NCBI RefSeq assembly: GCF_900143695.1
Contig: NZ_FRFE01000002.1
Location: 248,001-312,000 of the forward strand
Direction: 5' to 3'
DNA length: 64,000 bases
Source of the DNA: Desulfopila aestuarii DSM 18488
GTDB lineage: Bacteria; Desulfobacterota; Desulfobulbia; Desulfobulbales; Desulfocapsaceae
The translations under genes were made by a program, and so were the position numbers. A model generated the notes under the pieces. That model saw only the letters and a list, made by a program, of their open reading frames with translations, did not search any database and had not been told where the DNA came from. Shown here one piece after another: positions 1 to 8,378 of this stretch (the first letter of the stretch is position 1; the number at the start of each line of letters is the position of its first letter).

Positions 1-1
1 A

Positions 2-73
2 GTATGGCCCCAGGTTCTGGAAGATGTTGGCGCAGAATGGGGTGAAAAAGTACTCGCAGCGATTAAAGAATAG
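2..73 (+). CDS. C-terminal end of an unidentified protein (truncated by window edge)
   Basis: Only the last 23 codons are present. They read as an amphipathic tail (WPQVLEDVGAEWGEKVLAAI, then K-E and TAG). The frame is open to the window edge and a strong hairpin follows the stop, so this is a credible gene end. The tail loosely resembles the ends of solute-binding proteins of transport systems, but it is too short to assign. Confidence 0.55.
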   Translation, partial: VWPQVLEDVGAEWGEKVLAAIKE

Positions 74-89
74 TCCCCGCACAACCAGA

Positions 90-118
90 AGAACCCGTTG
101 GACTCACCAGCGGGTTCT
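90..118 (+). terminator. Hairpin after the first gene
   Basis: The arms AGAACCCGTTGG and CCAGCGGGTTCT form 12 pairs (one G-U) around a 5-nt loop, 16 nt after the stop codon. No clean T-run follows on the plus strand, so it may be a 3'-end stabiliser or a weak bidirectional terminator facing the convergent regulator gene. Confidence 0.6.
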
Positions 119-156
119 CTGATGCCCCAAAGCACCAGTCTGCCCTTTGCACCTTC

Positions 157-2061
157 TTAGTTTTTTACCAGTTTATACTCTTTCACTTTCCTGTAGAGCG
201 TGGCACGGGAAATTCCAAGCTGTTTTGCTGACTGGACCATATTCCAGTCAGTCTTCCCAAGTGTTGATACAATAGCCGTTCTTTCTATCTCCTGAAGTGT
301 TCCGGAAACAGGGGCAATGTGCCGTGCGGTATCAACAGGAAGATCAAGATGCTCCGGAAGCAGCTGGTCATCCTCGCAGAGATGCAGAGCCCGCTGGATG
401 GTGTTTTCAAGCTCCCTCACATTGCCAGGCCAACTGTAGCCATGAAGTTCGTCCAGGACCTCCCGGCTCAGACTGCAGCCAGGCCTGTTACGTTCAATGA
501 AATACGCTGCCAGCAGCTCAATATCACCCGCCCCCCGCTCCCTTAAAGGCGGAATGTTGATCGGCAGGATATTGAGGCGATAGAAAAGATCGCGACGAAA
601 ACGGTTCTGGGCAACCGCCTCGGCAAGATTGACATGGGTCGAGGCGATAATGCGTACATTGATTCGCAGCAATGACCCGGAGCCCACTGGTTGAACCTCT
701 CCGGTCTGAAGAACACGTAGCAGTTTCACCTGCATGTCGTGGGGCATGTCACCGATCTCATCGAGCAGAACCGTGCCGCCATTGGCGAGTTCAAACTTCC
801 CGGGACGCCCACCCTTCAAGGCCCCGGTAAAGGCACCATCTACATAGCCAAACAGTTCGCTTTCCAGCAATTCGTTTGGAATCGCGCCACAATTGATGGG
901 AATAAACGGCTGTTGGCAACGTTTACTAGCGTTATGTACGGCCTGGGCAAACAACTCCTTGCCGGTGCCGGTCTCACCAAGCAGCAGCACCGTGCTCGAT
1001 GAGCCGGAAGCACGCCGTGCCATATCAACTGCATCGCGAAACTTTTCTGATTGACCGATCAGATGTTCAAAGGTGAAAAACGCCCGGTCGCCGGAGATCT
1101 TGTTGGCCAGTTTTTTGATATTGCCAAACTCCTCAAAAACAAGAACTGCCCCTAGCAACGCATTCTGCCTGGAAAATACCGGCTGAGCTGAATAGAAGAA
1201 GTGGATCCCCCGGCCATTATGTTTGAAATAGCACTCTCTGCCCTTCCATTCACCTGGATTCCTGGCAATATCGTCTAGGTCAAGCTGCAGCCCGGTTGCA
1301 GCTGAAAGCTGTTTTCCTGCAAGCTTTTCCTGGCCGAGAATCTCCTCGCCTTTCCTGTTGACCTTCCAGATACGAAACTCTTTATCAAAGGTGAGGAGAC
1401 CTGTACCTGCGGCTTCGAGCACATTGTCAAGGAATCCTGTATATACAGACAGTTCTTGATTACGGCGCAGCAGTCTCATCTGTTCTTCAATGGAGCGAGC
1501 GGCAGAAGTAATCATGCTCAGTGTATGCGGATGCGTCAGACTGGTACTCCCGGAGATGACCAGGACGCCCTCCAGCGCCTTGTCATGACCAAAGATGGGA
1601 GCTGCGGAGCTGGTAAAGCCATGACCGCGTCGACAATAATGATCCGTGTCGTTCAGCTGAAAAGGGGCCTGTAATCGCAAACAGAGACTGATTGCCGAAG
1701 TCCCGACATCTTTTTCCTGCCAGCGATAGCCCGGTGCACAATTTCGCTCGGCAAAAATCGCCTGAATCCGTTCACTCCCATCAAGATGAAGGATATAGCC
1801 ATCACGATCGACCAATGCGATCATAAAATCTTCGGGAGATAACAGAAGATAGAATTCCTTGATATGCGAAACAACAACATCATACAGCGTATTGTTGGAG
1901 TGTATCCGTTCTTTAAGTCCTTCCGGGGAGAGTTTTACCTGTGCTGTGTTTCGCTCTTCTGAACAAATGCCATACTCACGGGAGCGCATCTGAGATTCAC
2001 GAATGAGTTCAACCATCTGCTCGCTCGTTGGAATGGCCCCCTTATCGCATACCACACTCAT
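157..2061 (-). CDS. Sigma54-dependent transcriptional activator, AcoR-like (GAF-PAS-AAA+-Fis)
   Basis: This is a cytoplasmic enhancer-binding protein that activates RNA polymerase-sigma54. The 634-residue product has an N-terminal GAF-type sensory region (about 60-205), a PAS-like segment (about 215-320), an AAA+ domain with Walker A GETGTGKE (near 360), the sigma54-contact loop GAFTGA (near 407) and DEIGDMP (Walker B). A Fis-type helix-turn-helix lies at the end (SAKQLGISRATLYRKVKEY). The order and length match AcoR-type regulators, which sense a small molecule through GAF. An upstream in-frame TTG would add nine residues, but the ATG used here is preceded by AGGGGTG at good spacing. Its target is not evident: no convincing -24/-12 promoter was seen beside it. 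The unknown gene ending just to the left, or the NAD(P)H/flavin genes to the right, are possible partners. Confidence 0.93.
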   Translation of the reverse strand: MSVVCDKGAIPTSEQMVELIRESQMRSREYGICSEERNTAQVKLSPEGLKERIHSNNTLYDVVVSHIKEFYLLLSPEDFMIALVDRDGYILHLDGSERIQAIFAERNCAPGYRWQEKDVGTSAISLCLRLQAPFQLNDTDHYCRRGHGFTSSAAPIFGHDKALEGVLVISGSTSLTHPHTLSMITSAARSIEEQMRLLRRNQELSVYTGFLDNVLEAAGTGLLTFDKEFRIWKVNRKGEEILGQEKLAGKQLSAATGLQLDLDDIARNPGEWKGRECYFKHNGRGIHFFYSAQPVFSRQNALLGAVLVFEEFGNIKKLANKISGDRAFFTFEHLIGQSEKFRDAVDMARRASGSSSTVLLLGETGTGKELFAQAVHNASKRCQQPFIPINCGAIPNELLESELFGYVDGAFTGALKGGRPGKFELANGGTVLLDEIGDMPHDMQVKLLRVLQTGEVQPVGSGSLLRINVRIIASTHVNLAEAVAQNRFRRDLFYRLNILPINIPPLRERGAGDIELLAAYFIERNRPGCSLSREVLDELHGYSWPGNVRELENTIQRALHLCEDDQLLPEHLDLPVDTARHIAPVSGTLQEIERTAIVSTLGKTDWNMVQSAKQLGISRATLYRKVKEYKLVKN

Positions 2062-2206
2062 AGCAACACCCCTGAAAGAAAGTATCAAACACCACTAAAT
2101 ACTTATCATTGTGCCACTTTTTGAGCAATAAAAAAGAGTCGAAATAACTCAACAGACGAACGCCGATTTGCCCTGATCACGGATATACCTCCAAATGCAA
2201 CAGAGC

Positions 2207-3115
2207 TTAATCTCGGAGCAGAACGGCGCCTTCATTACCTCTGACCAATCGTGTGTTCTGGACATCAAGATATTTTGCGTCGATAGAGGCTAGCCCATGC
2301 TCCAGTTCTTTTAACATCCGCTCTTTGTCTACCGGAAGTTGCCCGTCAAGGCGGATAGTGTTCGAAGGGTGTAAGCCGAAAAAACGGGTGTTCTTCAGTT
2401 GCAGATGCTTGAGGAAGAGTATCTCTTCCTCAAGGTTTTCTCGAAGTGTATTCTCTGCAAAGAGTCCCTGTTCGAGTTTTGCCGCCAGGACGCAATCCTC
2501 CTCCAGATGAAGCGTTGCAATAAAGATGAGATGCGGTTGGATCTCGTTGATTATCTCTGCGGATGCGATAGCATTTTCTCGATATTTCTGACGGCCGCCG
2601 GCACCAATGATGATATTAAGGCTAAAATCGAAACCGGCAGCCTGCAGACGCTGCAGCTGATGCTTCGCCTCATCAATGGTGAAGCCCTTATTGAGATCAT
2701 GGACAACTTCAGAAAGGCCCGATTCCAGACCGATATTGAGATCATTTATCTTGCGGGCACGTAATGCTTTCAACTCATCATCCGTCTTAGCACCAATATT
2801 TTGTATGGATGCGTACATGGCGATGGTCTCGACCTCTGGCAGGATCACATTAATCTTGTCTGCAATCTCAGCCAGACGAGCACTACTGAGACAAAAAGGG
2901 TCACCGCTTACCAGAAAAACCCGTTTTACCTCTATACAATTTCGTCTCGCCTCCCGCAGATCACGCTCAATCTGCTCAATTGTTTCAGCCTGAAAACGAA
3001 CATCACTGTACATGCTGCAAAATGCACAGCTGTTATGACTGCAACCCACCGTCACCTGTAGCAAAAGAGAATGTGCTTCAAAAGGCGGCCTGAAAACCGG
3101 GTGGGTGTATTTCAT
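2207..3115 (-). CDS. Radical SAM protein of the COG1032-like type
   Basis: The 302-residue protein carries a near-N-terminal cluster motif GCSHNSCAFC, a CX4CX2C variant of the usual radical SAM CX3CX2C. This variant is typical of a group of small COG1032-related proteins of unknown function. It would bind a [4Fe-4S] cluster and cleave S-adenosylmethionine, and later segments (FLVSGDPFCLS, DLNIGLESGL) fit the SAM-binding barrel. No auxiliary cluster or B12 domain is visible. It lies 12 nt downstream of the nitroreductase gene on the same strand, so the two are probably co-transcribed. The substrate is unknown. An AGGATGG stretch lies upstream of the ATG. Confidence 0.85.
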   Translation of the reverse strand: MKYTHPVFRPPFEAHSLLLQVTVGCSHNSCAFCSMYSDVRFQAETIEQIERDLREARRNCIEVKRVFLVSGDPFCLSSARLAEIADKINVILPEVETIAMYASIQNIGAKTDDELKALRARKINDLNIGLESGLSEVVHDLNKGFTIDEAKHQLQRLQAAGFDFSLNIIIGAGGRQKYRENAIASAEIINEIQPHLIFIATLHLEEDCVLAAKLEQGLFAENTLRENLEEEILFLKHLQLKNTRFFGLHPSNTIRLDGQLPVDKERMLKELEHGLASIDAKYLDVQNTRLVRGNEGAVLLRD

Positions 3116-3127
3116 CGTGGCACCATC

Positions 3128-3673
3128 CTATTTCACACCTGATTCCGGCTGGCTACTCTGCCCCTGCCAAGTCTCGCGGTGTATACGCTCTGGTTTGCTT
3201 CTGTCGACTGCCTTAAACTCCCCTTCCGGCCATCCTATAGGAATCAGTGCAAAAGGATAGACATGTGCCGGAATGCCCAACAATTGGCGAAATCCTGCCA
3301 TTCGCTCCTCCACCGGATATATGCCGGCCCAGACCGTTGCCAGGCCAAGGTCCCGCGCGGCCAGAAGCGCGTTTTGCGTGGCGGCGCTACAATCCTGTGG
3401 CCAGAAGTCTGGCCAAGGGGTGCCGGTGGGGTCGCCGCAAATCAGAAGAGCCACAGGAGACTGTAGCACCATCTTGCTGTAAGGATGGAAGGAAGGGATC
3501 TGGTCAAGTTTTTCCCGCTCAGAGAGAATGATAAAATGCCAGGGCTGCTGATTGCCGGCAGACGGAGCCAGCATTGCGGCCTCAATGATGGCCGCTACAT
3601 GCTCTTCGGGAACCTGTTTATCCTGAAACTGGCGAATGCTTCTTCTGGTTTTGATCGCTTCTACGAGTTCCAT
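3128..3673 (-). CDS. Nitroreductase-family flavoprotein
   Basis: The 181-residue protein belongs to the FMN-dependent nitroreductase fold. It begins with the diagnostic phosphate-binding stretch KTRRSIRQFQ, followed by MLAPSAGNQQPWHFI (FMN contact) and a C-terminal GLATVWAGIYP/IPIGWPEGE segment. Such enzymes use NAD(P)H to reduce nitroaromatics, quinones or enones; the physiological substrate cannot be told from sequence. It is the first gene of a likely two-gene unit with the radical SAM gene. Its length is normal for short single-domain members. Confidence 0.9.
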   Translation of the reverse strand: MELVEAIKTRRSIRQFQDKQVPEEHVAAIIEAAMLAPSAGNQQPWHFIILSEREKLDQIPSFHPYSKMVLQSPVALLICGDPTGTPWPDFWPQDCSAATQNALLAARDLGLATVWAGIYPVEERMAGFRQLLGIPAHVYPFALIPIGWPEGEFKAVDRSKPERIHRETWQGQSSQPESGVK

Positions 3674-3770
3674 ATTTCACCTGTAGGTACAATTCAGGGG
3701 CGCACCACCTTCCTGTATAAGTACTTCGCAGTTAGTAGAACCACCCCCCTCTTTTCGTTCTCCGCCGCCG

Positions 3771-4406
3771 TCAGCGGACAAAATGCATCCAGACTTTGTC
3801 TTCTTTTTCCGGCGGCGCAATCACGCCCTTGCCGTTTTCAACCAATTTCATCAACCAGGCCATGTTTTTGCCAAGAGTCCGCATAATCTGCGCACCTTCC
3901 AGATCCTGTACCGCCTCTCCCGGTTTGGTTCCGTGGATGACATTCCAGTAGTTGGATGTCGGCATCAGCATCTCGGAATAACAGATGAAGTTGTTCAGTT
4001 GATTAAATGTCGGCAGACCACCGGAACGGCGGACCGCCACCACCGACGCTCCCACCTTATGCCGCATCATGGATCCATTGACGCCGCTCACGTAGAAAGC
4101 ACGATCGAGAAACGATTTCATCGTTCCGGCAATAGCTGAATAGTGAACAGGTGAACCGACGAGGATGCCATCGGCATCTTTCATCAACTGTATCCACTCA
4201 TTAACCGGATCATCGGTCTGAATACACTGCTCGTTCTGTTTTTTGGCACACTGCCCACAGGCCAGACAACCCCGGATAGCCTTGTTGCCGACGTGAAGAA
4301 TTTCTGTTTCAATCCCTTCTTTTTCCAATTCGTCCGTCACCATCTTCAGTGCATGATAGGTATTGCCCTTCTTGTTGGGACTACCATTAAATGCTAATGC
4401 TTTCAT
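3771..4406 (-). CDS. NADPH-dependent FMN reductase / iron-sulfur flavoprotein family
   Basis: The 211-residue flavodoxin-fold protein starts MKALAFNGSPNKKGNTYHAL, whose GSPNKKGNT loop is the FMN phosphate site. It continues with CLACGQCAKKQNEQCIQTDD, a compact cysteine motif resembling that of archaeal-type iron-sulfur flavoproteins (Isf). GSPVHYSAIAGTMKSFLDR is the second flavin-binding loop. A longer frame adds 17 residues, but the ATG chosen has AGAGGCGAG just upstream. The gene is divergent from an HxlR regulator and the shared region carries operator-like dyads, so it is probably the regulator's target. Inferred role: quinone or electrophile reduction, or electron transfer. Confidence 0.88.
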   Translation of the reverse strand: MKALAFNGSPNKKGNTYHALKMVTDELEKEGIETEILHVGNKAIRGCLACGQCAKKQNEQCIQTDDPVNEWIQLMKDADGILVGSPVHYSAIAGTMKSFLDRAFYVSGVNGSMMRHKVGASVVAVRRSGGLPTFNQLNNFICYSEMLMPTSNYWNVIHGTKPGEAVQDLEGAQIMRTLGKNMAWLMKLVENGKGVIAPPEKEDKVWMHFVR

Positions 4407-4505
4407 AAGCTCGCCTCTGTCCTTTATTGAAGTTGATATTGGGTGTGATCTTTTCATTACAAAACTATTGTGCTACATTCACTCATACGACACCTTTAGT
4501 CAATA

Positions 4506-4544
4506 ACGTACTTTTTAGGTACGTAGGAACTTCCAGGGTACCTA
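4506..4544. promoter_or_regulatory. Candidate HxlR operators between divergent genes
   Basis: A perfect dyad ACGTAC-N7-GTACGT occupies 4506-4524, and its right arm is reused in a second dyad: TAGGTAC (4516-4522) facing GTACCTA (4538-4544). The TAC-N7-GTA pattern resembles sites bound by HxlR-family regulators such as YodB/CatR. The location between the flavoprotein gene and the HxlR gene fits repression of both. Confidence 0.6.
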
Positions 4545-4578
4545 TTTATTTTTTTGAAACCCTCCAGGGGGGATGGCA

Positions 4579-4929
4579 ATGGAACAGAACACAGCAATAG
4601 ATGACCTGATAGTGTATCGGGGCAAAGAGTACAAGTGCGGCATAGATGTCACCCTGGCCGTGGTCGGAGGAAAATGGAAGGCTTCCATTCTCTGGCATCT
4701 AGCACAGGAGACAATGCGCTTTTCTGAACTGCAGCGGCAGTTTTCCGACACCACACGAAAAATGTTGACTCAACAACTACGGGAACTGGAGGCCGATGGC
4801 CTGGTGCACCGCGAGGTCTATCCGCAGGTTCCGCCAAAGGTTGAATATTCTCTTACTGACAAGGGAAAAAGTATCTATCCTATTCTTGATATGATGTGTG
4901 ACTGGGCGCGGGATCATTTGCGGGATTAG
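4579..4929 (+). CDS. HxlR-family winged-helix transcriptional regulator
   Basis: The 116-residue protein has the HxlR signature: a conserved cysteine near the N-terminus (YKCGIDVTLAVVGGKWK), then a MarR-like winged helix (RFSELQRQFSDTTRKMLTQQLRELEADGLVHR) and the wing ending PKVEYSLTDKG. Family members often sense electrophiles or redox change through that cysteine. An ATG two codons upstream abuts the AGGGGGG Shine-Dalgarno, so the second ATG with 6-nt spacing is preferred. It is divergent from, and probably controls, the FMN flavoprotein gene. Confidence 0.92.
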   Translation: MEQNTAIDDLIVYRGKEYKCGIDVTLAVVGGKWKASILWHLAQETMRFSELQRQFSDTTRKMLTQQLRELEADGLVHREVYPQVPPKVEYSLTDKGKSIYPILDMMCDWARDHLRD

Positions 4930-5030
4930 GAACCGGAAAAGACGAAGTTCTCTACTCCGCTTCCAAGCCTGCTCCGTATCATGGGCTACAAGAGGAAGAT
5001 TGATACCCATGAAGTGCGTTCTCTATTGGC

Positions 5031-6584
5031 CTAATTGGTCAACGGTTTCTTTTGAGATTCCTGCATTGCAGTAACAAGTTTATAGGCAAGATAATATTTA
5101 TAAATATTAGCGACATATTTGACAGTTTCCTGACCTGTTATGCGAGCCGCTGCATACTCGACATTATGAAACCAGATATTCGGATCTTGCCCTGACTTCT
5201 CGGCAAGACGGCGGAACTTCAGTAGATTACCAGGGCCGGCATTATAAGCCGCAAATGCCATAAGTGTTTGATTAGAAGGTGTAATGTCCTCATCGCTCAG
5301 ATATTTGTCAGTCAAAAATCGCAGATATTTTGCCCCAGCTTCTATATTTTTGGCCGGATCTTTTTCAATCCCCTTAATGTTGATCACCGGGTCTGCCGCT
5401 GTTGATGGAAGTATCTGCATAATGCCGACAGCTCCCCTATGACTTCGGGCTTTCTGGTCCAGCATTGATTCCTGATAGCCCTGTGCCATCAGCATGAGAT
5501 AATCAAAATTATATGTATTACCATGTAGTTTGAACAACTCTACGAGATTTTCAAACTTCTGCATCTCTTCTTTGGATGTCGGATTAAGGACTCTTTCAGG
5601 ATTTTCGACATAGCGCTTAACCAGGATGTTGCCAAAAGTTGTTCCAACCTTATGCTCCTTCATAAAGCTGTTCAACATCTTTGAAAGTTGTGGGCTGTCT
5701 TTGCGTATAGCCCAGGCCAACTCTCCAGTATCATTGATATACAACGAATCATTGATCTTCATTTCAGTGTAAAGAGGTAGCCAGATCTGGGCCAAGTACC
5801 GATCAACGACTGTAGCTTGAATCAGGCCGGCATTGACCATCTCCAGCAGGTCTTCAGACTCCAGCGATTCATCAGCTGAAATGATTGTGGTGGGCTGTAA
5901 ACCCATTTCTTTTAGACGCGTGTTAATGGCTGTCAGATGCTCAAAATAGCTACTTGAGGCTCTGATGGTGATCTCTTTGCCGGAAAGGTCGTCAATTTTC
6001 GATACAGGCGGATAATCTGGTACAGTAACCAGCACTTCCCTCACCCCACTGGCAAATGGCGATACGAAATCAACATCCTTTTGGCGATCTGCTGTAACGG
6101 TAAGACCACCCGCAGCAATGTCACCCTTACCAGCAACGAGATCTGGAAGCAGTTGATCACGTTTTACAGGGATAAAAAGTACCGCAAATGGTCTGGTCTT
6201 TACCTGAGACGGATATTTTTTATTAATCCATTTTTCCAGAGCTTTGCCGAAATCGTAATCGATGCCGTGCTGTTTGCCACGATCAACAGAGAAAAACGTT
6301 TTACTATAGGGTACGAGGATTCTGATATAATTACGTTTTCGAATGCCATCAAAATCACCTACCCAATTAGGAGGGATTGGCGCCACCAGTTTATCGATCT
6401 CAGCCTCTTGACTGGCTGTGAGTTGTTCAGGCGCAACATCGAGAGTTTTTATGCTGACATGCCCACCCTTCTCTACTGATATGTCATCAGAACCATAGAA
6501 TAGAGGAGAATATTTAAAAACAAGTGAGCCAATTACGAGTAGAACAAACAACAAGAATACTATCCATTTGCTTTTTTTTTGCAT
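5031..6584 (-). CDS. MltF-like membrane-bound lytic murein transglycosylase (SBP3 + SLT)
   Basis: The 517-residue protein has an N-terminal membrane anchor or signal (WIVFLLFVLLVIGSLVF), a periplasmic family-3 solute-binding domain (about 75-325) and a C-terminal Slt-type lysozyme-like domain (about 355-500). The catalytic glutamate is E372 in QGYQESMLD, followed by GAVGIMQILPSTA and MAFAAYNAGPGNL. Architecture and length match MltF, which cleaves peptidoglycan glycan strands to 1,6-anhydro-muropeptides and is allosterically controlled by peptide binding to the SBP domain. It is monocistronic, and its leader contains a probable c-di-GMP riboswitch and terminator, so expression is probably tied to second-messenger level. 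Confidence 0.92.
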   Translation of the reverse strand: MQKKSKWIVFLLFVLLVIGSLVFKYSPLFYGSDDISVEKGGHVSIKTLDVAPEQLTASQEAEIDKLVAPIPPNWVGDFDGIRKRNYIRILVPYSKTFFSVDRGKQHGIDYDFGKALEKWINKKYPSQVKTRPFAVLFIPVKRDQLLPDLVAGKGDIAAGGLTVTADRQKDVDFVSPFASGVREVLVTVPDYPPVSKIDDLSGKEITIRASSSYFEHLTAINTRLKEMGLQPTTIISADESLESEDLLEMVNAGLIQATVVDRYLAQIWLPLYTEMKINDSLYINDTGELAWAIRKDSPQLSKMLNSFMKEHKVGTTFGNILVKRYVENPERVLNPTSKEEMQKFENLVELFKLHGNTYNFDYLMLMAQGYQESMLDQKARSHRGAVGIMQILPSTAADPVINIKGIEKDPAKNIEAGAKYLRFLTDKYLSDEDITPSNQTLMAFAAYNAGPGNLLKFRRLAEKSGQDPNIWFHNVEYAAARITGQETVKYVANIYKYYLAYKLVTAMQESQKKPLTN

Positions 6585-6691
6585 ATCAGTCGATGTCCTC
6601 TAAATCTCGTTGTTGCTGGCCCTCTGCTTCAGATAAAGGATAGGGGCCATCTGTAAAAAATAGCTCAATCTCAAGTCACGCTAATTATGTC

Positions 6692-6737
6692 AAAAAAAAC
6701 AAAAAGCCGAACCACCTTTCCTCAAGGCAGCTCGGCT
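6692..6737 (-). terminator. Riboswitch expression-platform terminator
   Basis: On the minus strand, AGCCGA and CCTT pair with AAGG and TCGGCT (nested stems) and the hairpin is followed directly by a run rich in U (TTTTTGTTTTTTTT). It lies about 105 nt before the transglycosylase ATG. Its 5' arm overlaps the 3' side of the aptamer, so aptamer and terminator are mutually exclusive, which suggests an ON switch. Confidence 0.8.
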
Positions 6738-6792
6738 ATCTGTTAAGACCCGTATCTTTCCGACCCAGCCTTTCAGCAGGTTTGGCTTTGTC
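6722..6792 (-). promoter_or_regulatory. Probable cyclic-di-GMP-I (GEMM-I) riboswitch aptamer
   Basis: Read on the minus strand, this segment follows the GEMM-I plan. A P1 strand CAAAGC is followed by CCAAACC, and a P2 hairpin has the GAAA tetraloop (CCTGCT-GAAA-GGCTGG). Then come GGG and GGAAAGATACGGG, then GATAGCCGAGCTGCC, with GCCTTG closing P1. The residue equivalent to G20 of the Vibrio Vc2 aptamer is G, which favours c-di-GMP over cGAMP. Departures from consensus (TCGGAAAGAT in place of ACGCAAAGCC) lower certainty. It sits directly upstream of an intrinsic terminator and the MltF-like gene. Confidence 0.72.
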
Positions 6793-7347
6793 TGTTGTCA
6801 GTTTTCTTAGAGCATTATTCGTATTTCATTATACTACAGGGTCAGAAAAAGAAACAAGCCTACAACATAGCACCGGCTGACAATACATGCTCACGCCGTT
6901 ATAGCTATTAGGCGAATGCTTTTACAGTGAATAATTGTTGTGTTAGAACAATGATATAGACTTGCCAATCTTAACCATCTAAACGGTACGGAAATTGGAT
7001 TGCTGAGATTTTTTCATATCTGCACGCTAGATTAAGGATTTTCAGTGATGAGTTGTTCAAATTGACTACGAGTAAATCACCTTGGCGAAACAAGAGAAAG
7101 ATCTTTCTTGGCAAGCCTCAATTGCCTCCCCCCTTTTGGCTACCCGTCTTTCTGCCCCATAACAGCGAATATCTAAACAGAATAACGGCTGAAGTTCATT
7201 GAGCAGAGCTCCACGCCCGAGCTGTTCCCTCACCTATAAATAATAGCTTTAACTATCACTACAACTCCCATCAGCACCCATTGGCTAATAGTCTATGACG
7301 CTTATTTTTAATGAGTATGAGTAAATTGGAGTAGAGGAAGTAAAGAC
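6793..7347. other. Non-coding interval between riboswitch and ADP-ribosylglycohydrolase-like gene
   Basis: No credible gene was found. Visible structure includes the 14-bp palindrome AGAAAGATCTTTCT (about 7093-7106), followed by GGCAA...TTGCC. The promoter for the minus-strand riboswitch transcript should lie just upstream of the aptamer (6793-6900), and the promoter for the plus-strand gene near the right end. Neither is clear enough to mark. Confidence 0.4.
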
Positions 7348-8370
7348 ATGAACCAAAATGATTTCATTGACCGCTTGAACGGTGCCCTCTACGGGATGTT
7401 TATTGGTGACGCCCTGGCAATGCCGGTCCACTGGTACTATGACACCAATGCCCTGAAAAGAGATTATGGAATTGTTGAAAATTATGTGCAGCCACGAAAT
7501 CCACATCCGGACTCCATTCTCTATCGCTCCGTATATACTGCCCGTTCAGCCAGGGCGGATATTCTACATGAGCAAAAGTGCTTCTGGGGTCAGAAAAACA
7601 TACATTATCATCAGTTTCTGCAGGCCGGGGAGAATACGCTGAATCTCAAACTGGCCAAAGAATTGCTGAATCTGCTGCTTGAAAACGGCTCGTATTCCGC
7701 CGAGAACTGGCTCCAAAGGCTGGTGGAGTACATGACCACTCCTGGTTGCCATAACGACACGTATGTAGAAGAATATCTGAGACACTTTTTTCTCAGATAC
7801 GGGAAAGGTGTGGAACTGAAGAAATGTGGTAGAACTGATGAAAAGCACATAGGAGGTTTTACCCAGATGCTGCCAGTGCTGCTAGTACTGGCCAGGGATC
7901 CTGAGCTTGCCATTGACACTGCTCTCAATCATCTTCCCCTGACCCACGGAGGAGAGAAGGTGCAGTATTGGGGATCGATTCTGGCAAGACTGCAACTTGC
8001 ACTGGTATATGGGGATTCTCTTCATGAGGCAATGACATCATCTACAGATACACTTCCTGCAGAGCTGAAAGAAGATCGACTGAGGGCACTGGCAAACTAT
8101 CCCGACCATATCGTGGTCGGCAGACATTTTTCATCTGCCTGCTATGTCGATCAAGCACTCCCGGCTACCCTGTACCTTGCCCTCAAGTATCAGAACCAAC
8201 CTGAGCAAGGACTCATAGCCAACACAATGTGTGGTGGCGACAATGCTGGAAGAGGAGCAGTTTTAGGAGCGCTCCTGGGAGCGCAAAACGGGATGGATTG
8301 CTGGCCCGCCAGATGGGTTGAAGGTCTTCTCGATCCACCACCGCTGTTGAAATTTTCACAACTATTATAG
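7348..8370 (+). CDS. ADP-ribosylglycohydrolase (DraG)-like protein with degenerate metal site
   Basis: The 340-residue all-helical protein opens with ALYGMFIGDALAMPVHWYYD and ends with MCGGDNAGRGAVLGALLGA, the two landmark regions of the ADP-ribosylglycohydrolase fold. Classical enzymes carry a TDDT-type motif after the first landmark and GGDTDT in the second, which bind two Mg2+. Here the second reads GGDNAGRG, losing the second aspartate and threonine, and no DDT motif is evident; an HYHQFLQAGENTLN stretch occupies the middle. The protein may be a binding-only or altered-specificity member. The next gene starts 9 nt downstream and is probably co-transcribed. Confidence 0.82.
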   Translation: MNQNDFIDRLNGALYGMFIGDALAMPVHWYYDTNALKRDYGIVENYVQPRNPHPDSILYRSVYTARSARADILHEQKCFWGQKNIHYHQFLQAGENTLNLKLAKELLNLLLENGSYSAENWLQRLVEYMTTPGCHNDTYVEEYLRHFFLRYGKGVELKKCGRTDEKHIGGFTQMLPVLLVLARDPELAIDTALNHLPLTHGGEKVQYWGSILARLQLALVYGDSLHEAMTSSTDTLPAELKEDRLRALANYPDHIVVGRHFSSACYVDQALPATLYLALKYQNQPEQGLIANTMCGGDNAGRGAVLGALLGAQNGMDCWPARWVEGLLDPPPLLKFSQLL

Positions 8371-8378
8371 GATATGAC

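Noticed and set aside
2089-2206. Possible sigma54 -24/-12 promoter (TGGCAC on the minus strand) before the AcoR-like gene
   Set aside because: The -12 GC element is not at the right spacing (TAAGT instead of TTGC-like).
2253-3061. Several long opposite-strand frames over the radical SAM gene
   Set aside because: They are antisense shadows of a gene with clear motifs and have no ribosome sites.
7080-7160. A second GEMM-like riboswitch suggested by GAAAGACGGGTAGCC on the minus strand
   Set aside because: The AAACC strand, P2 pairing and P1 closure are missing, and no minus-strand gene follows at a suitable distance.
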